A stretch of 64,000 bases of DNA from JAKEHA01 sp964560355 (GCA_964560355.1 CAZLLI010000003.1:1-64000), one strand, 5' to 3'; positions 11,430 to 20,014 are shown, counted from the stretch's first letter. Notes: a model not told the origin generated them from the letters alone. Program-made: numbers and translations.

Positions 11430-12176
11430 CTAGAGCCTGAACGAATTGCCGAGATAGATCTCGCGCACTTCGGTGTCGGCCGCGAGCTCCGCGGCGGTTC
11501 CCTGTCGCTTGATGCTGCCTTCGTACATGACGTAGGCGCGGTCGGTGATACTCAGCGTATCGCGCACGTTGTGGTCGGTGATGAGCACGCCGAGCCCCTG
11601 GTCCTTGAGCTTGCGCACGATGCCCTGCAGGTCCTGCACGGCGATGGGGTCGATGCCGGCGAAGGGCTCGTCGAGCAGCATGAACTTCGGGCGCGCGACC
11701 AGCGCGCGCGTGATTTCGACGCGGCGTCGCTCGCCGCCCGAGAGCTGGTATCCCATCGACTTGCGAATGTGGCTGATGTCGAGCTGCTCGAGCAGCCCGT
11801 CGAGCACCGCCTTGCGCTCCGAGCGCGCGTACGACATGGTCTCGATCACCGCCATCAAATTGTCCTCCACGCTCAAGCCGCGAAAGATCGACGGCTCTTG
11901 CGGCAGATACCCGATGCCGAGGCGCGCGCGCTTGTACATCGGCATGTGGGTAATGTCGGCGGCGTCGAGCAGAATGCGTCCCTCGTTGGGCCGAATCATC
12001 CCCACGATCATGTAGAAGGTCGTGGTCTTCCCCGCGCCGTTGGGCCCGAGCAGACCGACCACTTCGCCGCCGTTGACCTCGACGCTGACGCCGTTCACGA
12101 CGCGGCGGCGCCCGTAGGTCTTAGCCACGCCGTCGGTGGCGAGTCGCGCGCGCGCTGTGGCGGTCACCGTGTCCAT
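11430..12176 (-). CDS. lptB: LPS export ABC transporter ATP-binding protein
   Basis: ATPase of the LptBFG extractor that pulls LPS from the inner membrane. 248 residues from the ATG at 12176, which follows a GAGG five bases upstream and lies 10 bases after lptC; an upstream in-frame start would overlap lptC. Walker A is GPNGAGKTTTFYMI, the ABC signature YQLSGGERRRVEI, Walker B FMLLDEPFAGIDP, and the H-loop TDHNVRDTL is typical of LptB. lptF and lptG are not in this window. Confidence 0.95.
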   Translation of the reverse strand: MDTVTATARARLATDGVAKTYGRRRVVNGVSVEVNGGEVVGLLGPNGAGKTTTFYMIVGMIRPNEGRILLDAADITHMPMYKRARLGIGYLPQEPSIFRGLSVEDNLMAVIETMSYARSERKAVLDGLLEQLDISHIRKSMGYQLSGGERRRVEITRALVARPKFMLLDEPFAGIDPIAVQDLQGIVRKLKDQGLGVLITDHNVRDTLSITDRAYVMYEGSIKRQGTAAELAADTEVREIYLGNSFRL

Positions 12177-12186
12177 CGGCGCCTCG

Positions 12187-12747
12187 CTAGCGGGTGATAT
12201 CGTCGAGCTTTCCATCTTCTTCCAGGATCCGCGCCCGCACGTCCTTCTTGATGTCGACTGACTCCAGCGTGTGATCGCATTCGAGTCCGATTCCGGTCAG
12301 CACGTCCTTGCCGCGCGTGAGCTTCACGAAGCTGTCGCTCACGATCTTGTCGCTCTCGTTCAGGTAGCGCAGCGTGTCCGTCTCCAGCACTTCGCCCTTG
12401 AACGTTACTGCGACCACGTTGCCGTAGGCCAGCATGTCGTGCGTCGCGAGCGAATATTCGCCGTTGTCGGCCGTCAGCGTCGTCTGCAAGTTGCCCATCT
12501 CGTCGTAGAACTCGATGGTCGGGTCCGACATCACGAACACGTTGCGCGCGTTGTAGCGGTCCGCGCGCGGCGCCGTCACCGTCCACGCCACCCGTCCGCT
12601 GTCCGACTCCTGGGTGCGAAAGTCGGTGACGGTTTCGTCGGGCATTTCCGCCTGCACCGACGACGTCTTCTTGGCTTCGTCGTCGCACGCGAGCGCGAGG
12701 AAAAGCGCCCCCGCGATCGCCAGCGCGACGCTACCCCTGCGCCGCAT
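12187..12747 (-). CDS. lptC: LPS export system protein LptC (lipoprotein-like)
   Basis: Periplasmic bridge component that hands LPS from LptBFG to LptA. 186 residues. The N-terminus MRRRGSVALAIAGALFLALACDD looks like a lipoprotein signal with lipobox LALAC rather than the single membrane helix of E. coli LptC. The body matches the LptC/OstA beta-jellyroll (VSWTV-like segment, FYDEMGNLQTTLTADNGEY). The start overlaps the end of lpxL by 17 bases and lptB follows. Confidence 0.85.
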   Translation of the reverse strand: MRRRGSVALAIAGALFLALACDDEAKKTSSVQAEMPDETVTDFRTQESDSGRVAWTVTAPRADRYNARNVFVMSDPTIEFYDEMGNLQTTLTADNGEYSLATHDMLAYGNVVAVTFKGEVLETDTLRYLNESDKIVSDSFVKLTRGKDVLTGIGLECDHTLESVDIKKDVRARILEEDGKLDDITR

Positions 12748-13741
12748 ACGCCACCCGCGCCCCTTCGTCCTCGCTCGGTTCGCGCCAGCGGTGGTGGAAC
12801 CACACCCACTGGGCCGGGTCGAGCCGAATCAATCGTTCCACCGCGAGCGAGCACTCGCTGGTGATCGCGCGCACCGCCGCGTCCTTGTTCGACGCCGCGC
12901 GCGCGATGTCGTCGACCGCGATCGCGGGCGACACCTGCACGCGATGGCGGCCGTCGTGCTGCCGGTAGATCCCCATCGGCACGATGGCCGCTCCGCTCGC
13001 CAGCGCGATCTTCGCCACCGCGGTCGGCGTGTAGGCCGGGCGGTCGAAGAACGGCACATACATCCCCGCCACGCTGGTGTGCTGGTCGATCAGCACGCCC
13101 AAGATCTCGCCGCGCTTGAGCGGCTCGAGCATGCGGCGCGGGTTGTCGTCGCGGTCGATGGACGTGACACCCACCGACGCGCGCATCGCGACCAGCTTTG
13201 CGTTCAGCCGCTCCGACTTCATGCGCCTCGCGACCACCGACACCGGATAGCCGATGTTCACGAAGTACGCGGGCAAGAGCTCCCAGCACCCGATGTGGCC
13301 CGTAATCACCACGACGCCGTTGCCCGCGCGGCGGGCGTCGAGAAAGTGCTCCATGCCGTCGACACGTTCGACGCTGGCGCGGATCTCCTCCGGCGACATC
13401 CCGGAAAGGCGCAGGGCGTCGAACGAATTCCGCCCCAGCGCCTTGAAGCTCGCGCGAGCGAGCGCGTCGCGCACCGGCGCGGGCGCATCGGGGAACGCGA
13501 CCGCGAGATTCTCGATCGCGCGCAGCCGGTCGCGGTCGAAGACGCGGGCCGCCGCCGCTCCGAACACCGCGAACAGCGCCGCCCCCGCTCGCCGCGGCAA
13601 CATGCGGGCGAAGCCGAACAAGGCGTTGACCAAGGCGACTTCGCCGGCGCGTTTGACTTTCTTCCGCGTCCGCACTCCCGCACCCCACGGATCGTGCTCA
13701 AAAACCATCCGCTCGACCATCGTCGAAGCGGTCAAAACCAT
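12731..13741 (-). CDS. lpxL: Lipid A biosynthesis acyltransferase (LpxL/HtrB-like)
   Basis: Membrane-associated acyltransferase that adds a secondary acyl chain to KDO-lipid A. 336 residues. The catalytic HX4E-type motif is in GVVVITGHIGCWELLPAYF around residue 150, with later IDQHTSVAGMYVPFFDRPAY and the IVPMGIYRQ segment. The ATG at 13741 is very close to a sigma-70 promoter; ATGs at 13720 and 13708 are possible starts. It leads the lpxL-lptC-lptB-rpoN run, tying lipid A maturation and LPS export to the sigma-54 gene. Confidence 0.87.
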   Translation of the reverse strand: MVLTASTMVERMVFEHDPWGAGVRTRKKVKRAGEVALVNALFGFARMLPRRAGAALFAVFGAAAARVFDRDRLRAIENLAVAFPDAPAPVRDALARASFKALGRNSFDALRLSGMSPEEIRASVERVDGMEHFLDARRAGNGVVVITGHIGCWELLPAYFVNIGYPVSVVARRMKSERLNAKLVAMRASVGVTSIDRDDNPRRMLEPLKRGEILGVLIDQHTSVAGMYVPFFDRPAYTPTAVAKIALASGAAIVPMGIYRQHDGRHRVQVSPAIAVDDIARAASNKDAAVRAITSECSLAVERLIRLDPAQWVWFHHRWREPSEDEGARVAYAAQG

Positions 13742-13752
13742 TCACTTGCAAC

Positions 13753-13781
13753 TAGTTAGCACAATCCAGGGGGGCTGTCAA
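13753..13781 (-). promoter_or_regulatory. Sigma-70 promoter of lpxL-lptC-lptB-rpoN
   Basis: Minus strand: perfect TTGACA (13776-13781), a 17-base spacer ending in TGC (extended -10) and TAACTA (13753-13758). The -10 is 11 bases from the lpxL ATG, so this transcript would have almost no leader. The -35 abuts a sigma-54-type element. Confidence 0.6.
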
Positions 13782-13796
13782 GCAACGAGTGTGCCA
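13781..13796 (-). promoter_or_regulatory. Sigma-54-type promoter (-24/-12) of lpxL-lptC-lptB-rpoN
   Basis: Minus strand TGGCACA-CTCG-TTGCT, that is GG-N10-GC with both consensus cores intact. Transcription would start near 13770, giving about 29 bases of leader before the lpxL ATG. Because rpoN is in this operon, the site would let sigma-54 control its own gene. It shares a base with the -35 of the sigma-70 promoter. Confidence 0.5.
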
Positions 13797-13820
13797 AAGA
13801 GCGGAACGATGAGGAGTTAC

Positions 13821-13837
13821 GAGCCCCGACGGGGCTC
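13821..13837 (-). terminator. Hairpin terminator after kdsD
   Basis: GAGCCCC-GAC-GGGGCTC, a perfect 7-bp stem about 45 bases after the kdsD stop and just upstream of the lpxL promoter region. The downstream tract is only moderately T-rich, so termination strength is uncertain. Confidence 0.5.
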
Positions 13838-13882
13838 CACGAGGAAGCACGCGGACACTTCATGGCAGATCTCGCGGAAGGA

Positions 13883-14893
13883 CTATTCGGCGCGCAGGCC
13901 CGCGCGCAGGATGTCGTGCAAGTGCAAGAGGCCGATGGGGCGTCCCTCGCCGTCGACGACGAAGTACATGAGGAGCGGTCCCGGCATGTTGAGCTCCATC
14001 TTGGCCAGCGCGTCGGCCGCGAGAACGGCGGGGTCGATGGTCTTGGGCGCGCGCGTCATCACGTCCACCACCGGCAGTTCGAGCGCGTCGTCGCGGTGCG
14101 CGAGGATGCGTTTCAGATCGCCGTCGGTGATGATGCCGGTCAAGCGCCCGCGCGCGTCGACCACGCCCGTGCAACCGATGCTCTTCTCCATGATCTCGAA
14201 CAGCGCTTCGCGCAGCGACGTCGACTCGCGCACGACCGGCACGGCGTTTCCAGTCCGCATCACTTCGCCCACCGTCACGTTCAACCGGCGCCCCAGCATG
14301 CCGCCGGGGTGCGTGCGCGCGAATTCCTCCGCGGTGATTCCCTTCTTCTCCATGAGGGCGCTCGCCAGCACATGGCCGAGCACGAGCGACACCGTGGCGC
14401 TGGTGGTGGGCGCGAGGCCCAGGCACCCCGCTTCCTGCGTGGCGTCAAACTCGAGCACGATGTCGCTGTGCTGCGCGAGGTAGGAACTGCGCGAGGCCGT
14501 CATCGCGATGAGCGGCACGCCCAGCTTCTTGAGCGCCGGCACGAAGTCGCGCAGCTCGTCGCCCATGCCGCTCTTCGAGATGATGATGACGACGTCGCCG
14601 GGGTGCACGAGACCGAGGTCGCCGTGGGAGGCTTCGAACGCGTGCACGTAGAAGCTCGGCGTCCCCGTCGACGTGAGCGTGCTCGCGATCTTCTTCGCGA
14701 TCTGCCCCGACTTGCCGACGCCGGAGACGATGAGGCGGCCGCGGCACGCGAGGATGACGTCGACCGCTTGCGCCAATTCGGGACCCAGGCGGTCGCGCAG
14801 CGTCTTCAGCCCCGCGATCTCGTCGTCGATCACGCGGCGGGCGTTGGCCACCAGTTCGTCGGCGTGGCTTCGTTTTTCGGTTTTCACGGCCAT
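13883..14893 (-). CDS. kdsD: Arabinose-5-phosphate isomerase (KpsF/GutQ/KdsD)
   Basis: Converts ribulose-5-phosphate to arabinose-5-phosphate, the first step to KDO. 336 residues from the ATG at 14893 (MAVKTEKRSHADEL). An N-terminal SIS domain carries IVSGVGKSGQIAKKIASTL and GTPSFYVHAFEASHGDLG; two CBS domains follow (about residues 210-336). It is the last gene of the rplU-rpmA-kdsB-pyrG-kdsA run, completing the CMP-KDO pathway. No strong ribosome-binding site is visible. Confidence 0.94.
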   Translation of the reverse strand: MAVKTEKRSHADELVANARRVIDDEIAGLKTLRDRLGPELAQAVDVILACRGRLIVSGVGKSGQIAKKIASTLTSTGTPSFYVHAFEASHGDLGLVHPGDVVIIISKSGMGDELRDFVPALKKLGVPLIAMTASRSSYLAQHSDIVLEFDATQEAGCLGLAPTTSATVSLVLGHVLASALMEKKGITAEEFARTHPGGMLGRRLNVTVGEVMRTGNAVPVVRESTSLREALFEIMEKSIGCTGVVDARGRLTGIITDGDLKRILAHRDDALELPVVDVMTRAPKTIDPAVLAADALAKMELNMPGPLLMYFVVDGEGRPIGLLHLHDILRAGLRAE

Positions 14894-14951
14894 GAGAGTA
14901 CCACAACCGGCGTCGGCGCCACGACCACTCACGACGAGTTCGACGGGCGGC

Positions 14952-16115
14952 TTAGAGCATCGCTTTGGCGACGAAGGTTACGATCTCGCGCACATTCATC
15001 ACGGTCAAGAGCAGCGGAAACATGGGGAGCGCGGACGCCACCGCGAACGTCATCACCGTGCGGCGATCGAAGGGAACGACGCGCATCCTGTCCAGGCGTT
15101 CGTAGCTCCCGCCCAGGTCGGCGAGCGACTGGATGTCGGCCGACCCCAGCATGGGCTCGTTGGGCGCTTTCTTCCCCAGCCATTTCTCCTCGAACGCTTG
15201 CACGTAACGGTTGCCGAGGCGCCCGTATTCGACCAGGCCGATGCGCTTCGCCTTGAGGAGCGGAACCAGGAACGTGAACAGCGGCGCCAGCCCGATCGCC
15301 ACCGACGCGACGATGAAGCCGATGATGACGGACTGATAATCCCTGATGTGGGCGCCTTCGTAGAGAATTCGATTCGCCCCCGCGGCCGCGACCACGCAGC
15401 TCGCGGCGAAGCCGACCGCGGCAAAAGCGGTGTGGCCCACGTTGATGAACGCGAGTCCGCCCGCGCAATCGGGGTGCGTGCGCGAGAGCCGCAGGTTGAG
15501 CCGCGAGGTCCGCTGCAGGAAACGCGACCACACGATGTAACGCCAGCTCCAGCGCACGAACAAGAAGGCGACGATCGGCGACGAGACGAACATGTACCAG
15601 CGGCCGGGCCACGTGAGGCGCATCCCGCCGGCCGCCGCTTCCTCGTACCAGAACTGCGCGTTGTCCGCCACCAAGCCGCGGCTCATGAAATACACGGACG
15701 CGAAGGTACCCACGAGCAGCAGCGCTTCCACCCAGAACGAGTCGGCCCATCGATCCGCGCGCTTGGCCGCGGTGCGAAGGCGCGGCAGGTCGTCCTCGGA
15801 AACGATTCCCGACGTCGCCAAGTTCGCGACCACCATCAGCGTGCGCGAACCGATGCTGGTCTCGATCACGATCAAAAGGGGAATCACGATCAAGAAGCGA
15901 ATGTGGGCGGCGACGTCGCGAAAAAAGGAAACGCTGGTGACGTCTTCGGCGCGCGGCATGACGAGCGTCATCACCGCGAGCGGCAGCCACGCGATCAGCC
16001 CGATGAGCGCCGCCCGCATCACCAGCTTCTTTCCGCCCGGGTGCGCGAGCCCCAGCTTCGCTTGGATGCGGTCGATGGGCCCGCAGGGCGTGAGATTCAG
16101 CGTGACGTCGGACAT
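14952..16115 (-). CDS. Polytopic membrane protein of unknown function
   Basis: I do not recognise a named family. 387 residues with about six to eight hydrophobic segments, including LVMRAALIGLIAWLPLAVMT near residue 35, a pair around residues 70-95, others around 175-290 and a final one near the C-terminus. A soluble stretch of about 40 residues around 290-330 separates the last helix. The ATG at 16115 has GGAGG that overlaps the kdsA stop. Its place between kdsA and kdsD hints at a role in LPS core biogenesis or in the membrane near it, but nothing in the sequence gives chemistry. Confidence 0.75.
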   Translation of the reverse strand: MSDVTLNLTPCGPIDRIQAKLGLAHPGGKKLVMRAALIGLIAWLPLAVMTLVMPRAEDVTSVSFFRDVAAHIRFLIVIPLLIVIETSIGSRTLMVVANLATSGIVSEDDLPRLRTAAKRADRWADSFWVEALLLVGTFASVYFMSRGLVADNAQFWYEEAAAGGMRLTWPGRWYMFVSSPIVAFLFVRWSWRYIVWSRFLQRTSRLNLRLSRTHPDCAGGLAFINVGHTAFAAVGFAASCVVAAAGANRILYEGAHIRDYQSVIIGFIVASVAIGLAPLFTFLVPLLKAKRIGLVEYGRLGNRYVQAFEEKWLGKKAPNEPMLGSADIQSLADLGGSYERLDRMRVVPFDRRTVMTFAVASALPMFPLLLTVMNVREIVTFVAKAML

Positions 16116-16117
16116 GC

Positions 16118-16948
16118 TTACCTCCGCGAGGCGCGCGTCGCGGCGATCACGCGCACCACGTCCTCGAGCAGCGCCGGGAGTTGCGCGAGCGGAAGCATCG
16201 ACGCGGCGTCGGACTTCGCTTTTGCGGGCTCGGGGTGCGTCTCGATGAAGAAGCCGTCGACCGGCACCGCGGCCGCCGCGCGCGCCATCATCGCGGCCAG
16301 CGCGGGCTCTCCGCCCGACGACGTGCCCAGCCCGCCCGGCCGCTGCAGCGAGTGCGTCACGTCGAAGATCACCGGGCATTCGGTCGCGCGCATGCGCACG
16401 AAGCCGCGAAAGTCGACCACGAGGTCGTGGTAGCCGAACGACGTCCCGCGCTCGGTGAGGAGCAAATCGCGCGCGCCGGCGGCGCGCGCCTTCTTCACGA
16501 CGTTCGCCATGTCTTCCGGCGCGAGAAATTGTCCCTTCTTGATGTTGAGCGGCTTCCCGCTCGCGGCCGCCGCTTCGATCAGGCTGGTCTGCCGCGACAG
16601 GAATGCGGGGATCTGCAGCACGTCGAGCACACTCGCGGCCGCCTCTACTTCGCCGACGTCGTGGATGTCGGAGAGCACGGGACAGCCGACGCGCGCGCGC
16701 ACCTTCTCCAAGATGCGCAAGCCTTCGTCGATACCGAGGCCGCGAAAGCTCGTCCCCGCGCTGCGATTGTCTTTGAGATAGCTCGCCTTGAAGACGAAGT
16801 GGAACTCACGCGCGATGGGCAGCCGCGAAACCGCGTCGGCGATGGAGAGCGTGAGGTCTTCGGATTCGACGACGCAGGGGCCCGCGATGAGGAGCGGCTT
16901 CTCGCCGTCGCCGACGCGAAACGAGCCGATGGACGCGGAGGCTGACAC
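16118..16948 (-). CDS. kdsA: KDO-8-phosphate synthase
   Basis: Condenses PEP with arabinose-5-phosphate to KDO-8-phosphate. 276 residues, a TIM barrel of normal length. Motifs: FKASYLKDNRSAGTSFRG (substrate loop), NIKKGQFLAPEDM, LLTERGTSFGYHDLVVDFR and DVTHSLQRPGG. The residue after IAGP near the N-terminus is Cys25, where metal-independent E. coli-type enzymes have Asn; this suggests the metal-dependent class. Flanked by pyrG and the unknown membrane protein. Confidence 0.95.
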   Translation of the reverse strand: MSASASIGSFRVGDGEKPLLIAGPCVVESEDLTLSIADAVSRLPIAREFHFVFKASYLKDNRSAGTSFRGLGIDEGLRILEKVRARVGCPVLSDIHDVGEVEAAASVLDVLQIPAFLSRQTSLIEAAAASGKPLNIKKGQFLAPEDMANVVKKARAAGARDLLLTERGTSFGYHDLVVDFRGFVRMRATECPVIFDVTHSLQRPGGLGTSSGGEPALAAMMARAAAAVPVDGFFIETHPEPAKAKSDAASMLPLAQLPALLEDVVRVIAATRASRR

Positions 16949-16967
16949 GGCTTTTCCGCGCGCGCGC

Positions 16968-18599
16968 CTACGCGCTCACTTGGCGTGCCGACGGGGAGTG
17001 CGAGTTGCGCTGTGCCTTGGCCGCGCGCACCAATCCGTAGAACAGCGGGTGCGGCCGGTGCGGACGGCTCTTGAGCTCGGGGTGGAATTGCGACGCGATG
17101 AAATAGGGATGCTCCGGGAGCTCGATGATCTCGACCAGGCTGCCGTCGGGCGACGTCCCCGAGAACACGAGCCCGTTGCGCTCGAGCACGTCGCGGTACT
17201 CGTTGTTCACTTCCCAGCGGTGGCGATGGCGTTCGCTGACCTCGGTGGATTCGTAGAGTTCCTCGGCCAGCGTGCCGGGCGTGACCTTGCACGGGTACGC
17301 CCCCAGGCGCATGGTGCCGCCCTTCTTGCCCGAGTGCGTCTGCCCTTCCATCAAATCGATGACGGGGTTGGCGCAGTTGGGGCTGAACTCGCTCGAGAGC
17401 GCGTCCTTGATGCCGCACACGTCGCGCGCGAATTCGATCACGGCGCACTGCAGCCCCAGACAAATACCGAGGAAGGGGATGTCGTTCTCGCGCGCATAAC
17501 GAATCGCGTCGAGCTTGCCGGAGATACCGCGCTCGCCGAATCCGCCCGGCACCAGAATGCCGGCCGCGCCGCGCAGCACTTCCTCGGCGCCCAGCTTCTC
17601 GACGTCTTCGGCGTCGACCCACTGCACTTCGACTTTGACGTCGTTCTGCACGCCCGCGTGGGTGAAGGCTTCGATGATCGACTTGTAAGCGTCTTGGATC
17701 TGCACGTACTTGCCGACCACCGCGATGCGCACGCTCTGTTCGATCGCGGTCATGCGCTGGATCATGCGCTCCCATTCTTCGAGGTCGGGCTCCTTGGCGT
17801 CGATGTGGAGCAGCTTCACCACGATGTCGTCCAAGCCTTCGCGGTGGAAGTGGAGCGGCACGTGGTAGATCGACGCCACGTCGCGCGCTTCGATGACGGC
17901 GCGCTCGCGCACGTTGCAAAAGAGCGCGATCTTGGAGCGAATCTCAGGTCCCAGCGGCACTTCCGTTCGGCATAACAAAATGTCGGGCTGGATTCCGATC
18001 TCGAGCAATCCCTTCACGCTGTGCTGGGTGGGCTTGGTCTTGATCTCTTTCGCCGCCTTGATGTACGGCACCAGCACCAGATGAATGAACAGGCAGTTGT
18101 CGGCGCCCTCTTCGTGGCGCAATTGGCGGCAGGCTTCCAAGAACGGTAGGCCTTCGATGTCGCCGGTGGTGCCGCCGACTTCGGTAATAATGACGTCGAT
18201 GTCGCCGTGCGTGCCGACCGCCTTGATGCGCGCCTTGATTTCGTCGGTGACGTGCGGCACGACCTGCACGGTCTTGCCGAGGTAGCCGCCGCTGCGCTCA
18301 CGCTCGATCACGGATTGGTAGACCTTGCCCGCGGTGACGCTGTGCTCGCGCGTCAAGCTCTGGTCGAGGAAGCGCTCGTAGTGGCCGAGGTCGAGGTCGG
18401 TCTCGCCGCCGTCGTCGGTGACGAAGACTTCGCCGTGCTGGAAGGGACTCATGGTCCCGGGGTCGACGTTGAGATAGGGGTCGAATTTCTGGAGGGCAAC
18501 GCGCAAGCCGCGCTGCTTGAGGAGCAACCCGATCGACGCCGCCGCGATTCCCTTGCCCAAGGACGAGACCACGCCGCCGGTAATGAAAATGTATTTCAT
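16968..18599 (-). CDS. pyrG: CTP synthase
   Basis: Aminates UTP to CTP with glutamine as ammonia donor; CTP is then used by KdsB to activate KDO. 543 residues, full length. The N-terminal synthetase domain starts MKYIFITGGVVSSLGKGIAA and has EVGGTTGDIE; the C-terminal glutaminase has the nucleophile in GICLGLQCAVIEFAR and the His/Glu pair in FHPELKSRP. The link between pyrG and kdsA/kdsB is a recurrent arrangement in Gram-negative genomes. Confidence 0.97.
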   Translation of the reverse strand: MKYIFITGGVVSSLGKGIAAASIGLLLKQRGLRVALQKFDPYLNVDPGTMSPFQHGEVFVTDDGGETDLDLGHYERFLDQSLTREHSVTAGKVYQSVIERERSGGYLGKTVQVVPHVTDEIKARIKAVGTHGDIDVIITEVGGTTGDIEGLPFLEACRQLRHEEGADNCLFIHLVLVPYIKAAKEIKTKPTQHSVKGLLEIGIQPDILLCRTEVPLGPEIRSKIALFCNVRERAVIEARDVASIYHVPLHFHREGLDDIVVKLLHIDAKEPDLEEWERMIQRMTAIEQSVRIAVVGKYVQIQDAYKSIIEAFTHAGVQNDVKVEVQWVDAEDVEKLGAEEVLRGAAGILVPGGFGERGISGKLDAIRYARENDIPFLGICLGLQCAVIEFARDVCGIKDALSSEFSPNCANPVIDLMEGQTHSGKKGGTMRLGAYPCKVTPGTLAEELYESTEVSERHRHRWEVNNEYRDVLERNGLVFSGTSPDGSLVEIIELPEHPYFIASQFHPELKSRPHRPHPLFYGLVRAAKAQRNSHSPSARQVSA

Positions 18600-18630
18600 A
18601 CGCCCCGACCTCGCTCCTCGCGTTGATGCA

Positions 18631-19371
18631 CTACGACGTCCGCGACCCGTGCGTCGAGTCTAGAGATTCCTCGACGAATCTTTCAACGTTTTTTATGTCG
18701 GCGGGCACGTCGACGCCGACGGTCGCGTGGCGCGTCTCCACCACCGCGATGGTCATGCCGTGCTCGAGCGCGCGCAGCTGCTCCAGCCGCTCCGCGATTT
18801 CCAGCGGCGTCCGGGGGAGTTTGGCGAATTTCGCCAAGGCCTCGCGCCGGAACGCGTACACGCCCACGTGGCGCAGCGCGCGCGCGCCGTCGAACAGCGC
18901 GCCGCTCGGGATGGGCGTGCGCGAGAAATAGAGCGCGCGCCCGCGCTGGTCGACGACCACCTTGACCACGTGCGGGCTCTGGAGGGATTCGGTGTCCTGG
19001 ATGGGGTGGCACGCGGTCGCGATGTCGACCTCGGGGTCGTTCGCGAGCACCGCGACCATTTCTTCCACCATGGCGGGGTCGAAGATGGGCTCGTCGCCCT
19101 GCAGATTGACGACGATGTCGGCGCGGAGCGTCTTCGCGACTTCGGCCACGCGGTCGGTGCCGGTTTGGTGTCCGCCGCGCGTCATCACGACCTCGCCGCC
19201 GAACTGGCGCACCGCGGTCGCGATGCGCACGTCGTCGGTCGCGACCAGCACGCGCGCGGCGCCGCGCACGCGCTGCGCGCCCTCGTAGACCCACGCGATG
19301 AGGGGTTTACCGAGAATGGTCGCGAGCGGCTTGCCGGGAAAACGCGTCGACCCGAAACGGGCCGGGAGCAC
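18631..19371 (-). CDS. kdsB: CMP-KDO synthetase (start uncertain)
   Basis: Activates KDO with CTP for LPS inner core. The body is clear: LPARFGSTRFPGKPLA, then NLQGDEPIFDPAM and YFSRTPIPSG. The reading frame contains no ATG, GTG or TTG between the rpmA stop and the first strand (SFAIVLPARFG). The options are the GTG at 19371 inside that strand (246 residues, used here) or a TTG at 19509, which would overlap rpmA by 80 bases. Either the start is non-canonical, the protein begins within strand beta-1, or the assembly has an error. Function is not in doubt. Confidence 0.88.
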   Translation of the reverse strand: MLPARFGSTRFPGKPLATILGKPLIAWVYEGAQRVRGAARVLVATDDVRIATAVRQFGGEVVMTRGGHQTGTDRVAEVAKTLRADIVVNLQGDEPIFDPAMVEEMVAVLANDPEVDIATACHPIQDTESLQSPHVVKVVVDQRGRALYFSRTPIPSGALFDGARALRHVGVYAFRREALAKFAKLPRTPLEIAERLEQLRALEHGMTIAVVETRHATVGVDVPADIKNVERFVEESLDSTHGSRTS

Positions 19372-19429
19372 GATAGCGAAGGATGGAGATGCGGGGGCCG
19401 TTCGGCCGGAGAGACGTCTCTTGGAAGCG

Positions 19430-19687
19430 TTAGTTCGCTTCGACGACGCTGACGCGGCGGCGGTTCTTACCGAAAGTCTCGAACCTGACCGTGCCGGTGA
19501 CCTTCGCAAAGAGCGTATCGTCCTTTCCGCGGCCGACGTTGCGGCCGGGGTGAATTCGTGTGCCCCGCTGGCGCACGATGATCGATCCGGCGGTGATGAA
19601 CTCGCCGGAGAAACGCTTGACGCCGAGTCGCTGACCGTGACTGTCGCGACCGTTCTTGGAGCTGCCTACACCTTTTTTGTGAGCCAT
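19430..19687 (-). CDS. rpmA: 50S ribosomal protein L27
   Basis: Component of the large subunit near the peptidyl-transferase centre. 85 residues with the conserved start MAHKKGVGSSKNGRDSHGQR and GSIIVRQRGTRIHPG. No N-terminal cleavage extension as seen in Firmicutes. It follows rplU by 15 bases; the usual downstream obg is replaced here by kdsB. Confidence 0.97.
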   Translation of the reverse strand: MAHKKGVGSSKNGRDSHGQRLGVKRFSGEFITAGSIIVRQRGTRIHPGRNVGRGKDDTLFAKVTGTVRFETFGKNRRRVSVVEAN

Positions 19688-19702
19688 GCTTCCCCTACAT
19701 CC

Positions 19703-20014
19703 TCAGCCGCTGAAGTTGGTGAGGCGGATCTCGGTGTACCACTGCCGGTGCCCGTTCTTGCGACGGTAGCCTTTCCGGCGCTTCTTCTTGAACACGATGA
19801 TCTTGTCCGCGCGCGCGTGCTTGACGACTTCGCCGCGCACCGACTTGCCCGCGACCAACGGCGCACCGACTTCGGTGCTCTTGCCGTCCGACCACAGGAG
19901 GACATCGTTGAAGGTGACGTTGCCCCCGACCTCGGCTTCCATCTTGGGAACGCGGAGGATCGCGTTCGGGGTGGCCTTGAACTGCTGGCCGTTGATTTTC
20001 AGGATCGCGTACAT
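19703..20014 (-). CDS. rplU: 50S ribosomal protein L21
   Basis: 23S-rRNA-binding large-subunit protein, 103 residues. MYAILKINGQQFKA and the C-terminal KKKRRKGYRRKNGHRQWYTEI are characteristic. It is the first gene of the rplU-rpmA-kdsB-pyrG-kdsA-X-kdsD run, with a strong promoter and a hairpin in its leader. A GGAG lies five to six bases before the ATG. Confidence 0.97.
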   Translation of the reverse strand: MYAILKINGQQFKATPNAILRVPKMEAEVGGNVTFNDVLLWSDGKSTEVGAPLVAGKSVRGEVVKHARADKIIVFKKKRRKGYRRKNGHRQWYTEIRLTNFSG

